A stretch of DNA of 64,000 nt from an uncultured Clostridia bacterium. Lineage in GTDB: Bacteria > Bacillota > Clostridia > Oscillospirales > Acutalibacteraceae. Of the stretch, positions 7,245-16,003 are shown in pieces (within the stretch, counting starts at the first letter, position 1; every line of letters begins with the position of its first letter). The DNA lies in NCBI GenBank assembly GCA_938034875.1, contig CALHND010000004.1, positions 124,001-188,000 of the forward strand, in the 5' to 3' direction. The position numbers and the translations under genes are program-made. Below the pieces are notes generated by a model. That model saw only the letters and a program-made list of their open reading frames with translations. It did not search any database and was not told the DNA's origin.

Positions 7245-8414
7245 TTAATTTGACTTTTCTGCAAGTGATTCAGTTTTCATAGCCATTGTTATTGCAAAGA
7301 CTCCATATCCTTTTGTACAGTCATCCACAAATACGTGTGTAAGTGCACCTACAAGTTTTCCGTTTTGAATAATAGGAGTTCCACTCATGCCTTGTACAAT
7401 CCCACCTGTTTTATTTAGCAACTCTTTGTCTGTGATCTCAACAATCATGTTTTTATAATCGCTTTTGTAGTCAATCTTTTTTATAATGCAATCATAATAT
7501 TTGCATTCGCCATCATCCAGTGACAAATATAATTGTGCATTGCCTGTTTTAACATCATTCGCGTCTGCGACTTCTATAACTGTTCCTTCAACGGTCTGTC
7601 CTGAAGAATAAATACCACATTCACTGTTTTCAATTATATAACCATTGTTTTTTGAATCTAGCTTTGCACTTATTTCACCAATATAGCCCGATTTTGATGG
7701 GATAATGCCACATGGTTCAACATCACAAACTGCACCATCATTAAGTGGCATAAGAACATCGGATTCATTGTCATATATACCGTGCCCCAAACCTGCTGTT
7801 ATACCGTTATTCGGATTGTAAAAAGTAGCTGTTCCTATACCTGCAATACTATCTTTTATCCATATACCAAGACGCTTTTGTCCGTCTACACTGCTTACAA
7901 CCGAGTAAGCACTCGTGTTGAATTTTTTGCCGTTTCTTTCATATACTATTTTTAGTCGGGTATCTGAATTTGCAACAATTCTTTCGACGTCATCATTTGA
8001 TTGTATCATATTTCCATTAATTGAAATTATTATATCGCCTTTTCTTAAACCAGCTTCATAAGCAGGATTTTTACATTCACCGTTGGATAAAACTCCTGAA
8101 ATTGATGTAATCACACAACCGTTTGAATAAATTTTTATACCAAACTGATTTCCGCACAATACTACCGATTTAGATGTAGTATAAACTACATTTACATCTT
8201 TAACAGGAAAAACATTTAAAAATTTTAACTGGTAATTTGAACCATAACCGTCATCTTGGACAGAACAATTTACATATTCACTATCTAATTTAATTTTTGC
8301 ACCTGTTGTATAAACTGTATCCGGTGTATTTTTTATTGTATAGGTTATACATGAAAAAAGTGCAATGCATAGAACAGTTAACACAACAGCTAAAAATTTA
8401 ATTGTCTTTTTCAT
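7245..8414 (-). CDS. spoIVB: SpoIVB serine peptidase (S55) of the sigma-K checkpoint
   Basis: A 389-residue protein. An N-terminal membrane anchor (about 5-25) precedes a PDZ domain around GLRKGDIIISINGN (about residues 123-136). The S55 peptidase domain follows, with the His motif GLGHGIYD (about 209-216) and the Ser motif GMSGTPI (about 343-349). In the family the enzyme is made in the forespore, crosses the inner membrane and cleaves SpoIVFA to trigger pro-sigma-K processing. The start is ATG after GGCGGTGAG. The neighbour spo0A matches the conserved spoIVB-spo0A order. Confidence 0.95.
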   Translation of the reverse strand: MKKTIKFLAVVLTVLCIALFSCITYTIKNTPDTVYTTGAKIKLDSEYVNCSVQDDGYGSNYQLKFLNVFPVKDVNVVYTTSKSVVLCGNQFGIKIYSNGCVITSISGVLSNGECKNPAYEAGLRKGDIIISINGNMIQSNDDVERIVANSDTRLKIVYERNGKKFNTSAYSVVSSVDGQKRLGIWIKDSIAGIGTATFYNPNNGITAGLGHGIYDNESDVLMPLNDGAVCDVEPCGIIPSKSGYIGEISAKLDSKNNGYIIENSECGIYSSGQTVEGTVIEVADANDVKTGNAQLYLSLDDGECKYYDCIIKKIDYKSDYKNMIVEITDKELLNKTGGIVQGMSGTPIIQNGKLVGALTHVFVDDCTKGYGVFAITMAMKTESLAEKSN

Positions 8415-8524
8415 AATCTCACCGCCTAAAATTATTATTCACCGACAATTTTAAAAGTTAGTTTGGATTAAAATCTTATTGAGGTAATTTAAGATAAAAC
8501 CAAACGAACAGCTTGTGTTGGTTA

Positions 8525-8550
8525 AATTAAATGAATAATTTCATTTAATT
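8525..8550. repeat. AT-rich palindrome upstream of spoIVB
   Basis: Arms AATTAAATGA (8525-8534) and TCATTTAATT (8541-8550) are separated by 6 bases. It lies about 110 bases before the spoIVB start. Function unknown; it may be an operator. Confidence 0.45.
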
Positions 8551-8570
8551 ACTGTTATTTTACTAAATAT

Positions 8571-8610
8571 AAAAACAGACACCGTAATGATTACAGTGTC
8601 TGTTTTTTTT
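8571..8610. terminator. Bidirectional terminator ending the nucleoside transporter operon
   Basis: The stem AAAAACAGACAC-GTAA (8571-8587) pairs with 8591-8607 across one bulge and a TGA loop, and is flanked by A and T tracts. It lies just past the last permease gene. Confidence 0.88.
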
Positions 8611-8628
8611 AAAAAAATTATTTTAAAA

Positions 8629-9612
8629 TTATCTTTCTTCACGGAAATAAGATAAACCAAGATGTGCTGGAGGTTGGTGCTCGCGTTTTTTTCTTGCACT
8701 TACAATTACAAGAACGACAATTGTAACAATGTAAGGAAGCATCTTAATTAGCTCTTTTGCCGCGCTGGAAAGTCCGGGAATGTATGTGCAAATAATATAC
8801 AATCCGCCAAAAATAAATGAGCTTAAAATTGCCATTTTCGGTTTCCATAAGGCAAAAATAACAATTGCTATTGCAAGCCATCCTCGGTCACCAAAACCGT
8901 TATTTGTCCAAGCACCTGCGGTGTAATCCATTACAAAATACAGTCCGCCAAGTCCTGCAACAGCTCCGCCGATGCAAGTTGCAAGGTACTTATAACGAGT
9001 AACGTTTATTCCAGCTGCATCAGCAGTTGCAGGGTTTTCGCCAACTGCTCTAAGATTTAGTCCTACTCTTGTTTTATTTAATATAAAAGATGTAACAATA
9101 GCAATAATTATTGCCGCGTAAGCCAAAAAACCAAATGAAAGAAATGTTTTACCAAACAAACCTAAATCATCGGCAAAAGGCAAAGCAGTTTTATAATAAT
9201 TACCCGTTGTGAGCAGCGAAATGGATCCGCTTTCACCAAAAAAGCTCTTAAGTGAGCCACCAAAAAAGTTGCCAACGCCAATACCAAAGGTAGTAAGGGC
9301 AAGACCGGTAACATTTTGATTAGCGCGAAGAGTAATAGTAAGAAAACTGTAAATAAACGCCATCAAAGCCGATGCTAAAAGCGCAGACAACAACGGAATA
9401 AGTATGCACAACGCAGCATTAGGTGTGGTTGTTGAACGTTCATACAAATAACCGCCTACAATACCGGAAATGCCGCCAATATACATTATTCCGGGAATTC
9501 CAAGGTTAAGGTTACCGCTTTTTTCTGTAATGATTTCTCCTGTTGCTCCGTAAAGTAACGGAATACCCTGCACTATTGCAGCGTTAATAAAAGAGGCAAT
9601 TATGGTAAGCAT
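8629..9612 (-). CDS. Nucleoside-type ABC transporter permease (second subunit)
   Basis: A 327-residue polytopic membrane protein of the BPD_transp_2 family with 8-10 predicted helices. It has the family signature EKSGNLNLGIPGIMYIGG near residue 30 and the coupling-helix region VGENPATADAAGINVTRYKY (about 195-214). With the permease before it, it forms the channel of a BMP-dependent nucleoside importer (NupQ-like). The start overlaps the preceding permease by one base. It is the last gene of the operon. Confidence 0.9.
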   Translation of the reverse strand: MLTIIASFINAAIVQGIPLLYGATGEIITEKSGNLNLGIPGIMYIGGISGIVGGYLYERSTTTPNAALCILIPLLSALLASALMAFIYSFLTITLRANQNVTGLALTTFGIGVGNFFGGSLKSFFGESGSISLLTTGNYYKTALPFADDLGLFGKTFLSFGFLAYAAIIIAIVTSFILNKTRVGLNLRAVGENPATADAAGINVTRYKYLATCIGGAVAGLGGLYFVMDYTAGAWTNNGFGDRGWLAIAIVIFALWKPKMAILSSFIFGGLYIICTYIPGLSSAAKELIKMLPYIVTIVVLVIVSARKKREHQPPAHLGLSYFREER

Positions 9613-10721
9613 TATTTGTCCTCCTTGTGAATACTGCGAATGTTAACTTTGTAATTTACAAAAAATTCACAGCCAATAATAAAGAAAAGAATTATACCGG
9701 TAAGAATATCAGCTATGCTTTCGTTAAGACGAAAGTCGGTAGCAATTTCTCCAGATCCGCGTTGTAAAAACACTATGATAAACGATGTTAATACCATAAC
9801 AATAGGATTGAATTTTGCAAGCCAAGCAACCATTATTGCTGTAAATCCCATACCGCCGGCTGTTTCTTTTGATATTGTATGGTCTGCACCTGCAACAATC
9901 AAGAAGCCTGCAATACCGCAAATAGCACCGGAAAGTGCAGTTGTTCTGAGAATTATTTTTTTTACATTAATACCAATGTATCTTGCTGTATTCTCGCTTT
10001 CACCAACAACCGAAATTTCGTAACCGTGCTTACTGTATTTAAGATAAAAGAACATTATAATTGTAAGAACTGCAACTATAATAACGTTTAAAATATACTT
10101 TTTACCTGCAATGTCAGGAAGCCAGCCGCTTTTTGTGCTGAGGTTTATTATTCCCATCACATTTGATCCGTTTGGTACCCAAATATTAATGGCAAATGAA
10201 ACAACCTGCATAGCGACATAGTTCATCATAAGTGTAAAAAGCGTTTCGTTTGTTTTCCATTTGGCTTTAAAATAAGCAGGAATAACAGACCAAACTATAC
10301 CACAAACAATACTTGTTACAGCCATAAGTAAAATAAGGACTGTGTTGGGAAGCTTGTCCCCTACATAAAACATGCATGCTGCCGAAGCTAGACCTCCGAT
10401 AAGTACCTGTCCTTCAGCTCCGATATTCCAAAATCTCATTTTGAAAGCAGGTGTTACTGCAAGTGAAATGCAAAGCAACATTGCAACACCCTGAAGAAGA
10501 ATCAGAACTTTTCTGGGTGAACCGAAACTACCGTCAGTCATTGATTCAAACACCTGCATAGGATTATATCCGGTCAGAAGTATAACAACTGCCGAGCACA
10601 CAATTAGCGCAAAAGACAACGAAATTATCCGAATAAGCCACGATTTCCACATAGGAATTGCATCGCGTTTTGAAATACGGATTAACGGTTCATGGTGTTT
10701 TGCAATTTTCATATTACTCAT
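9612..10721 (-). CDS. Nucleoside-type ABC transporter permease (first subunit)
   Basis: A 369-residue membrane protein of the BPD_transp_2 family (NupP-like), with an N-terminal cytoplasmic stretch and about nine hydrophobic helices. The segment RFWNIGAEGQVLIGGLAS (about residues 95-112) and the coupling region VGESENTARYIGINVKKI (about 230-247) are family landmarks. The ATG at 10719-10721 is chosen because GGGGGTG precedes it; this overlaps the ATPase gene by 8 bases. An in-frame start 15 bases upstream lacks such a site. Confidence 0.9.
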   Translation of the reverse strand: MSNMKIAKHHEPLIRISKRDAIPMWKSWLIRIISLSFALIVCSAVVILLTGYNPMQVFESMTDGSFGSPRKVLILLQGVAMLLCISLAVTPAFKMRFWNIGAEGQVLIGGLASAACMFYVGDKLPNTVLILLMAVTSIVCGIVWSVIPAYFKAKWKTNETLFTLMMNYVAMQVVSFAINIWVPNGSNVMGIINLSTKSGWLPDIAGKKYILNVIIVAVLTIIMFFYLKYSKHGYEISVVGESENTARYIGINVKKIILRTTALSGAICGIAGFLIVAGADHTISKETAGGMGFTAIMVAWLAKFNPIVMVLTSFIIVFLQRGSGEIATDFRLNESIADILTGIILFFIIGCEFFVNYKVNIRSIHKEDK

Positions 10722-12249
10722 TATCCGCACCCCCATTTGTTTTAGTCATTAGCAAACCTATCTCTTCTTTTGTTGTGTTACGGGCATCAACGATGCCGTT
10801 TATTTTTCCTCCGCCTATTACCATAATGCGGTCACACAGCTCAATAAGCACATCTAAATCTTCACCAACAAATATTACAGCAACACCGTTATTTTTTTGT
10901 TCTGTCAAAAGGTTGTAAATTAAATATGATGAGTTAATATCAAGACCGCGAACAGGATAGGCTGCCATTAACACGGTAGGTGCAGCAGCTATTTCACGGC
11001 CAACTAAAACCTTTTGTACATTACCGCCGGAAAGCCTGCGAACAGGGGTTGAAGCACTTGGTGTAACAACTTCAAGCTGTTCTATAATTCTGTTAGCTAA
11101 CTCTTTGGGCTTTTTGCGCTCTAAAAATGCAGTTTTACCATGACGGTAGCTTCTGAGCATCATATTGTCGACAATGTCCATGTTACCGACAAGACCCATA
11201 CCGAGTCTATCTTCAGGAACAAAAGATAATCTAACACCTAAATCGCGTATCTCCAGAGGTGTTTTATCTCTAAGATTGTCTTTTTCACCAGTCTTTGGGT
11301 TGTTATATATTATATGGCCACTGTCAATGTGCTGAAGTCCTGCAATTGCCTCTAGCAATTCGCGTTGACCGCTTCCCGCTATACCGGCAATACCCAATAT
11401 TTCTCCTGAGCGTGCAACAAATGATACATTGTCAAGAAGTTTGATTCCTTCTCTGTTGTGGCACTGTATATCTTCAACAATTAATCTATCTTGGGGATTT
11501 TTCGGCTCACTTCTTTCAATATTGAGGCTGATTTTCTTTCCTACCATCATTTCGGTAAGTTCAGATTCATTTGTTTGTGCAGTATTTAGAGTACCGATAT
11601 ATTCGCCCTTGCGTAAAACTGCAACGCGGTCTGATAAAGCTAAAACTTCGTGTAATTTATGAGTAATAATGATTATTGCTTTACCATCATCTTTCATTCG
11701 GCGCAAAATATCAAATAGTTTCTGAGTTTCCTGAGGTGTAAGAACAGCTGTTGGTTCATCAAGTATAAGAATATCAGCACCACGGTATAGAACCTTAATT
11801 ATCTCAACCGTCTGCTTTTCCGATACTGACATTTCATAGATTTTCTTTTTAGGGTCAATATCAAATCCGTATTTTTCGCTTATTTCAGAAACGCGGCTTA
11901 CTACATCTTTAATATTATAATTACCCTCTTCATTAAGCCCGAGAATAATATTTTCAGCAGCAGAAAACACATCAACAAGCTTAAAATGCTGATGTATCAT
12001 ACCTATTTTCAAGGAAAACGCATCTTTTGGAGAACGGATAAATACTTCTTCACCGTTTATGAGGATCTGTCCCTCGTCCGGGTAGTATATGCCCGAAATC
12101 ATATTCATAAGCGTGGTTTTACCACTTCCGTTTTCACCGAGTAGTGACAGGATTTCTCCGCCGTTTACCTTTAAATTAATATTATTATTTGCAATTACGC
12201 TTCCGAACCGCTTTGTAATATTTCTTAGCTCTATGTCAACAGTGCTCAT
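10714..12249 (-). CDS. Nucleoside-type ABC transporter ATPase (two fused nucleotide-binding domains)
   Basis: A 511-residue protein with two ABC domains in tandem, as in NupO and other sugar/nucleoside importers. Domain 1 has Walker A GENGSGKTT (about 38-46), a degenerate signature MSVSEKQTVEI and Walker B ILILDEPT. Domain 2 has a modified P-loop GIAGSGQRE (about 288-296), the signature LSGGNVQK and a degenerate Walker B (VLMAAYPVRGLD). Degeneracy of the second site is usual in this family. It energises uptake through the two permeases encoded downstream. Confidence 0.94.
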   Translation of the reverse strand: MSTVDIELRNITKRFGSVIANNNINLKVNGGEILSLLGENGSGKTTLMNMISGIYYPDEGQILINGEEVFIRSPKDAFSLKIGMIHQHFKLVDVFSAAENIILGLNEEGNYNIKDVVSRVSEISEKYGFDIDPKKKIYEMSVSEKQTVEIIKVLYRGADILILDEPTAVLTPQETQKLFDILRRMKDDGKAIIIITHKLHEVLALSDRVAVLRKGEYIGTLNTAQTNESELTEMMVGKKISLNIERSEPKNPQDRLIVEDIQCHNREGIKLLDNVSFVARSGEILGIAGIAGSGQRELLEAIAGLQHIDSGHIIYNNPKTGEKDNLRDKTPLEIRDLGVRLSFVPEDRLGMGLVGNMDIVDNMMLRSYRHGKTAFLERKKPKELANRIIEQLEVVTPSASTPVRRLSGGNVQKVLVGREIAAAPTVLMAAYPVRGLDINSSYLIYNLLTEQKNNGVAVIFVGEDLDVLIELCDRIMVIGGGKINGIVDARNTTKEEIGLLMTKTNGGADNE

Positions 12250-12328
12250 ATAAGTACCTCCGATTTGATTTTCAAAACAAAATATTATTATATATAATAT
12301 TCTGATTTCAAAATCAAAAAATGACGTT

Positions 12329-12353
12329 AGGCGGAGCGAATCTCGCTCCGCCT
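12329..12353 (-). terminator. GC-rich hairpin between binding protein and ATPase genes
   Basis: An 11-bp stem (AGGCGGAGCGA with TCGCTCCGCCT) and a 3-base loop. The minus-strand tail is only weakly T-rich, so it more likely stabilises the binding-protein mRNA or terminates part of the transcripts. That would give more binding protein than transporter. Confidence 0.7.
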
Positions 12354-12369
12354 TTTGTTAAAAAATTAA

Positions 12370-13587
12370 TTATTTCTGGGTAATCCCGTCAATGTACTTA
12401 ATATCAAAGTACGGAGCTGAACGCAGCTCAGACTCATGATAATAGCCATCAGTAATAACATTGGTGTCAGGAGTATAGTCACCATCGATGTCAGCAAGTT
12501 GCTCAGTTAGAGTCTTGCCCTTTACTGTGAATCTAGATGTATCAAATACTTTAAGATCACCGGAAATGATTTTAGCCTTTGCATCTTCAATAGCTTCCTT
12601 GGTGCCCTTAGCAGCTACCTTTTCGTTAAGCTCTGTAAGTACAACTGATCCTTCTTTAATACCCGGGCAGTAGTCAACAGGAATAACCTCACCGTTAATT
12701 GTGTTTTTAATGATGAGTTCCATGTAAGGCTGCCAGTTAATCTTGGAAGAAATAAGAGCGGTATTAGGAGCCATAGAAATTGTGCTGATGTTGTAAGCTA
12801 CGTTCGGCACGCCTGCAGCTTCACAAGCCTTAGGTGCACCTTCGGAGTCAGCATGCTGGCTGATAAGAACGCATTTGTCAGCAATAAGTGAATTTGCAGC
12901 TTCTTTTTCAAGAGCAATATCAAACCAAGAGTTTGTAAAAGTTACTTCCATTGTTACGCTCTCGCAAATATACTTTGCGCCGAGGTAGAAGGAAGTCATA
13001 CCGGAAACAACTTCAGCGTAGTCAAATGCGCCGACATATCCGATCTTAGCCTGGTCTTTTGTGATTTCGCCTTTTTCAATCATTTCATTGAGCTTCATTC
13101 CTGCAGCAACACCTGCAAGAAAACGACCCTCATAAATTGAAGCAAATGCATTATGATAGTTCGGAAGGTTCTTTACCTTTGCTTGAGTACCGGTAGCATG
13201 GCAGAACTGAACATCAGTGAACTCTTCAGCAGCCTGAAGTAAAAATGATTCATGACCAAAGCTGTCCGCAAAGATTACATCGCATCCTTCGTCTACAAGT
13301 TCAGCAGCAGCGTTGTAGCAAGCGTCTGTTTCAGCAATGCCTGTCTTAAAGAGCACCTGATCCTTTGTAAGACCGCATGTTTCAGCAGCTGCATTTGCAG
13401 CATCCATAAAGTTTTTGTCATAAGTGGAGTTTTCATCGTGTAGGAAAATAAATCCTACCTTAAAGTCGGCGGGAACACCGTTTTGAGTAGTGTCGCCATT
13501 GCTGGAAGTTGTAGCCTTATCGCCACAGCCAGCAAGCATCCCAATAACAAAAACAATGCTAAGAATTAGTGCGAGTGTCTTTTTCAT
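12370..13587 (-). CDS. BMP-family substrate-binding lipoprotein
   Basis: A 405-residue lipoprotein. The signal peptide ends in a lipobox Met-Leu-Ala-Gly-Cys (Cys at about 21). The mature part has the BMP/PnrA fold, with FKVGFIFLHDENSTYDKNF (about 44-62) and GYVGAFDYAEVVSGMTSFYLG as landmarks. Proteins of this family bind purine nucleosides outside the cell, and the ABC genes downstream support that. The strong ribosome site AGGAGG and the following hairpin fit high expression. Substrate is inferred from context with xpt upstream. Confidence 0.92.
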   Translation of the reverse strand: MKKTLALILSIVFVIGMLAGCGDKATTSSNGDTTQNGVPADFKVGFIFLHDENSTYDKNFMDAANAAAETCGLTKDQVLFKTGIAETDACYNAAAELVDEGCDVIFADSFGHESFLLQAAEEFTDVQFCHATGTQAKVKNLPNYHNAFASIYEGRFLAGVAAGMKLNEMIEKGEITKDQAKIGYVGAFDYAEVVSGMTSFYLGAKYICESVTMEVTFTNSWFDIALEKEAANSLIADKCVLISQHADSEGAPKACEAAGVPNVAYNISTISMAPNTALISSKINWQPYMELIIKNTINGEVIPVDYCPGIKEGSVVLTELNEKVAAKGTKEAIEDAKAKIISGDLKVFDTSRFTVKGKTLTEQLADIDGDYTPDTNVITDGYYHESELRSAPYFDIKYIDGITQK

Positions 13588-13642
13588 TTTCTTTCCTCCT
13601 GAATTTTACGTTTTATTAAAAGGGGCTATTACCCATTTTAAA

Positions 13643-14215
13643 CTAACAAAACTCAATTCCGTTCTCAACTGACATTGATTTTATTCTTGCAAGAGATTCA
13701 ACACGGATACCCATGTCACGAATAATCTTACCGCCTTCTTGATACGCTTTTTCAATTACTATGCCTGCACCGGCTGTAACCGCACCAGCGCCATTAATAA
13801 GGCTTAAAAGTCCAAGCAACGCGCTTCCTTTTGCAAGGAAGTCATCAATGATAAGTACACGCTCACCCTGTTTCAAAAACTGTTTTGAAACGATAATATC
13901 GTATGTAGTACCATGTGTATATGAGTCAACCTTAGCTGTATAAACATCAGCATAAATATTGTTAGTTTTAGTTTTTTTAGCAAAAACAACAGGCACATGA
14001 AAATACTGTGCTGCAATGCATGCAATTCCTATTCCGGAAGCTTCAATAGTTAAAATTTTGTCAATTCTTTCGTCTTTAAAAAGCCGAAAAAACTCCTTTC
14101 CGACTTCATTCATAAAATCGACATCAATCTGGTGGTTCACAAAACTGTCCACTTTTAGTACATTTTTATCTCCGACCTTGCCGTCTTTTATAATTTTGTC
14201 TTCAAGAAGTTTCAT
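13643..14215 (-). CDS. xpt: Xanthine phosphoribosyltransferase
   Basis: A 190-residue type I phosphoribosyltransferase, normal length for Xpt. It makes XMP from xanthine and PRPP in purine salvage. The PRPP-binding loop VLIIDDFLAKGSALLG (about 120-135) and the N-terminal INHQIDV-like segment FVNHQIDVDFM (about 26-36) are typical. It is the first gene before the BMP/ABC transporter genes, giving a purine uptake and salvage unit. In many Firmicutes xpt follows a purine riboswitch, but I could not find one in the 194 bases upstream. Confidence 0.94.
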   Translation of the reverse strand: MKLLEDKIIKDGKVGDKNVLKVDSFVNHQIDVDFMNEVGKEFFRLFKDERIDKILTIEASGIGIACIAAQYFHVPVVFAKKTKTNNIYADVYTAKVDSYTHGTTYDIIVSKQFLKQGERVLIIDDFLAKGSALLGLLSLINGAGAVTAGAGIVIEKAYQEGGKIIRDMGIRVESLARIKSMSVENGIEFC

Positions 14216-14409
14216 TTATATACCTCTTATAAATTTTGTAAATTATTAAATACAATTGTAAACTATAATTCGACTTATTTCAATTATATGTTTCATAAAA
14301 AATAATCCATTAAAAATTACCACTTTTGGCTATTATGACAATTTAAGCAAGAATAACACTTATTCTACAATATATTGTATGGTTTTTATATTATAAATCA
14401 ACCGATACG

Positions 14410-15180
14410 CTAAAGCAGCTCCAAAGCTTTGGCTGCGTTTATAACTTCGTTAAAATTACAATAAGCTGAATTGTAAACCTCAATCATTTTAGTTGCTCGT
14501 TTTATAATTTCAGTGGAATTTAAAAATGATTTAAAATCAAATGTTCCTTTTAGCGGAAGCATACAATCATGATAAGCATTGTGGTCGCTGAGATGAATGT
14601 GAACAAGTCTGTCCCCCATTGCCTCAATCATGTCATTAATATCTACACCAGCTCGTACGCATTGCTTAATATCAAGAACGAACGAAACTCGCTCACCAAG
14701 CGTTTTTCGCATTTCTGAAATAAACTCGGGGCGGCTGCTTCTGTATGAATTTACATTTTCTTGAGCTAAAGCGACACCTACCTCAGCTCCTCTGCGTTGT
14801 AATATATCAAAACGTTCAAAATATGTTTGATTTTCAATATTCCCGCTGTCTTTACCACCATGAATTATTGCATAATCAGCATCAAGAACTGCGCCGGCAT
14901 CAAATAAACTGTCTACAAACGGCAAACAGTCATCGAATCGTCTTTCGTAATCCGAAAAAATCAAATATGGCTCATAAGCACAAAAGAATGAATGCACAGC
15001 TGTTATTTTCATTCCGTAATTATCTGCTTGCTTTTTTATCTTGCTTAAAAAACGGACATTGGTTTCTGACTGACTATTGAAAAAAATTTCAATAGTCTTA
15101 ACCCCTGATTCTCCAAGGAAATTAACGGAATTTTCAGTAAGATTAGGGTAAAAACAAGCAGTTGATATTCCTATTGACAT
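14410..15180 (-). CDS. Sugar phosphate isomerase/epimerase-like TIM-barrel protein
   Basis: A 256-residue AP-endonuclease-2-family TIM barrel. Metal-binding residues typical of the family are visible: His in IIHGGKDSG, Glu in AQENVNSYRSSRPE, Asp and His in VLDIKQ and LVHIHLSDHN, and Glu in KMIEVYNSAY. Members act on sugar phosphates or inosose-type substrates; the substrate here cannot be told. The ATG at 15180 follows AAAGGAG, and an upstream in-frame extension is rejected. It stands alone, divergent from the small membrane protein at 15254. Confidence 0.82.
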   Translation of the reverse strand: MSIGISTACFYPNLTENSVNFLGESGVKTIEIFFNSQSETNVRFLSKIKKQADNYGMKITAVHSFFCAYEPYLIFSDYERRFDDCLPFVDSLFDAGAVLDADYAIIHGGKDSGNIENQTYFERFDILQRRGAEVGVALAQENVNSYRSSRPEFISEMRKTLGERVSFVLDIKQCVRAGVDINDMIEAMGDRLVHIHLSDHNAYHDCMLPLKGTFDFKSFLNSTEIIKRATKMIEVYNSAYCNFNEVINAAKALELL

Positions 15181-15253
15181 TTTAAAACTCCTTTTCCAAA
15201 ATGTTTGCATTGAAAAATATTTTAATTTAGTGGATTATTATTAAGGTGATAAT

Positions 15254-15499
15254 ATGAAACGAGTTTTAAAAACAATATATAGTTTGCATGATTTTACATA
15301 TATTTTTATTACATCGGCTATATTAACAGCAATTTTAACAATAATATTAGCAATTTATTATATTATTCGCATGAATGGTGTTATAAATTCAATTTATTAC
15401 ATTCGTACAGCGACCCACTTATTAATCAGCGTCAGAGATATGCTGATTATGACAGCAGTTTTTTCTGCATTGTCCGAATTTGTAATTCGTCATAAATAA
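15254..15499 (+). CDS. Small two-helix membrane protein, unknown function
   Basis: An 81-residue protein with two hydrophobic segments (about 15-39 and 56-74) joined by a polar loop containing Arg and Asn. The ATG follows AAGGTG at workable spacing, and the gene ends at a terminator, both of which favour a real gene. I do not recognise the family. It is read opposite to both neighbours. Confidence 0.6.
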   Translation: MKRVLKTIYSLHDFTYIFITSAILTAILTIILAIYYIIRMNGVINSIYYIRTATHLLISVRDMLIMTAVFSALSEFVIRHK

Positions 15500-15531
15500 C
15501 GACTGCCATTTAATTAACGGCAGCCGTTATT
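15495..15531. terminator. Terminator shared by the small membrane protein and gtrA-like genes
   Basis: The outer stem AATAACG/CGTTATT and inner stem CTGCC/GGCAG are separated by single mismatches. A T-rich tail follows on the plus strand. It sits between convergent genes. Confidence 0.75.
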
Positions 15532-16002
15532 TTATTTAAATATAAACATTTTTTTGCTAAAGTAATTCCATATAGTGACAAGAAAAGTCGCAGAAATTTT
15601 ACCCAATGAATCCGGGTGAAGCATAAGCATATTAAACCTGCTGAAATCAAGTGTTTCAAACAGAGACATAAACATTTTGGTAAAAATATCGGTAAGCAGC
15701 AATCCAATTAAGCTTGCAACAATAAATATTATAAATGGCTTTGCCCCTTTTCCATTAGCTTTTTGATGTTCAGCTGTAAAAACAAATAGTCTTATTAAAA
15801 TATAATTAGCCAAGACACCGACGCTGTAACCGATGATATTAGAGACACTGGTAAGTGGAGTGTGGACATCACTTGATTGATTGAAAACAAGTCGGTTAAA
15901 AATTAAAAATGTAATATAATCAATAAGAAAAGAAATAAAACCGACTGCTAAAAATCTGGTAGTTTCAGCGACCAAGCTTTTATACTTCTCTGACTTTGCC
16001 AA
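15532..16002 (-). CDS. GtrA-family membrane protein
   Basis: A 156-residue protein with four hydrophobic helices (about 14-38, 51-77, 87-105 and 132-152). The beginning, Thr-Arg-Phe-Leu-Ala-Val-Gly-Phe-Ile-Ser-Phe, and the middle Gly-Tyr-Ser-Val-Gly-Val-Leu-Ala-Asn-Tyr match the GtrA family. Such proteins help flip or handle polyprenyl-linked sugars in wall or surface glycan synthesis. It follows the PHP gene by one base, so it is the last gene of the unit starting at 19152. Its link to that unit's function is not obvious. Confidence 0.85.
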   Translation of the reverse strand: MAKSEKYKSLVAETTRFLAVGFISFLIDYITFLIFNRLVFNQSSDVHTPLTSVSNIIGYSVGVLANYILIRLFVFTAEHQKANGKGAKPFIIFIVASLIGLLLTDIFTKMFMSLFETLDFSRFNMLMLHPDSLGKISATFLVTIWNYFSKKMFIFK

Positions 16003-16003
16003 G

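Noticed and set aside
14216..14409. Purine riboswitch upstream of xpt
   Set aside because: The conserved loop sequences of the purine aptamer were not found; the stretch is only AT-rich with a short TACAATTGTA palindrome.
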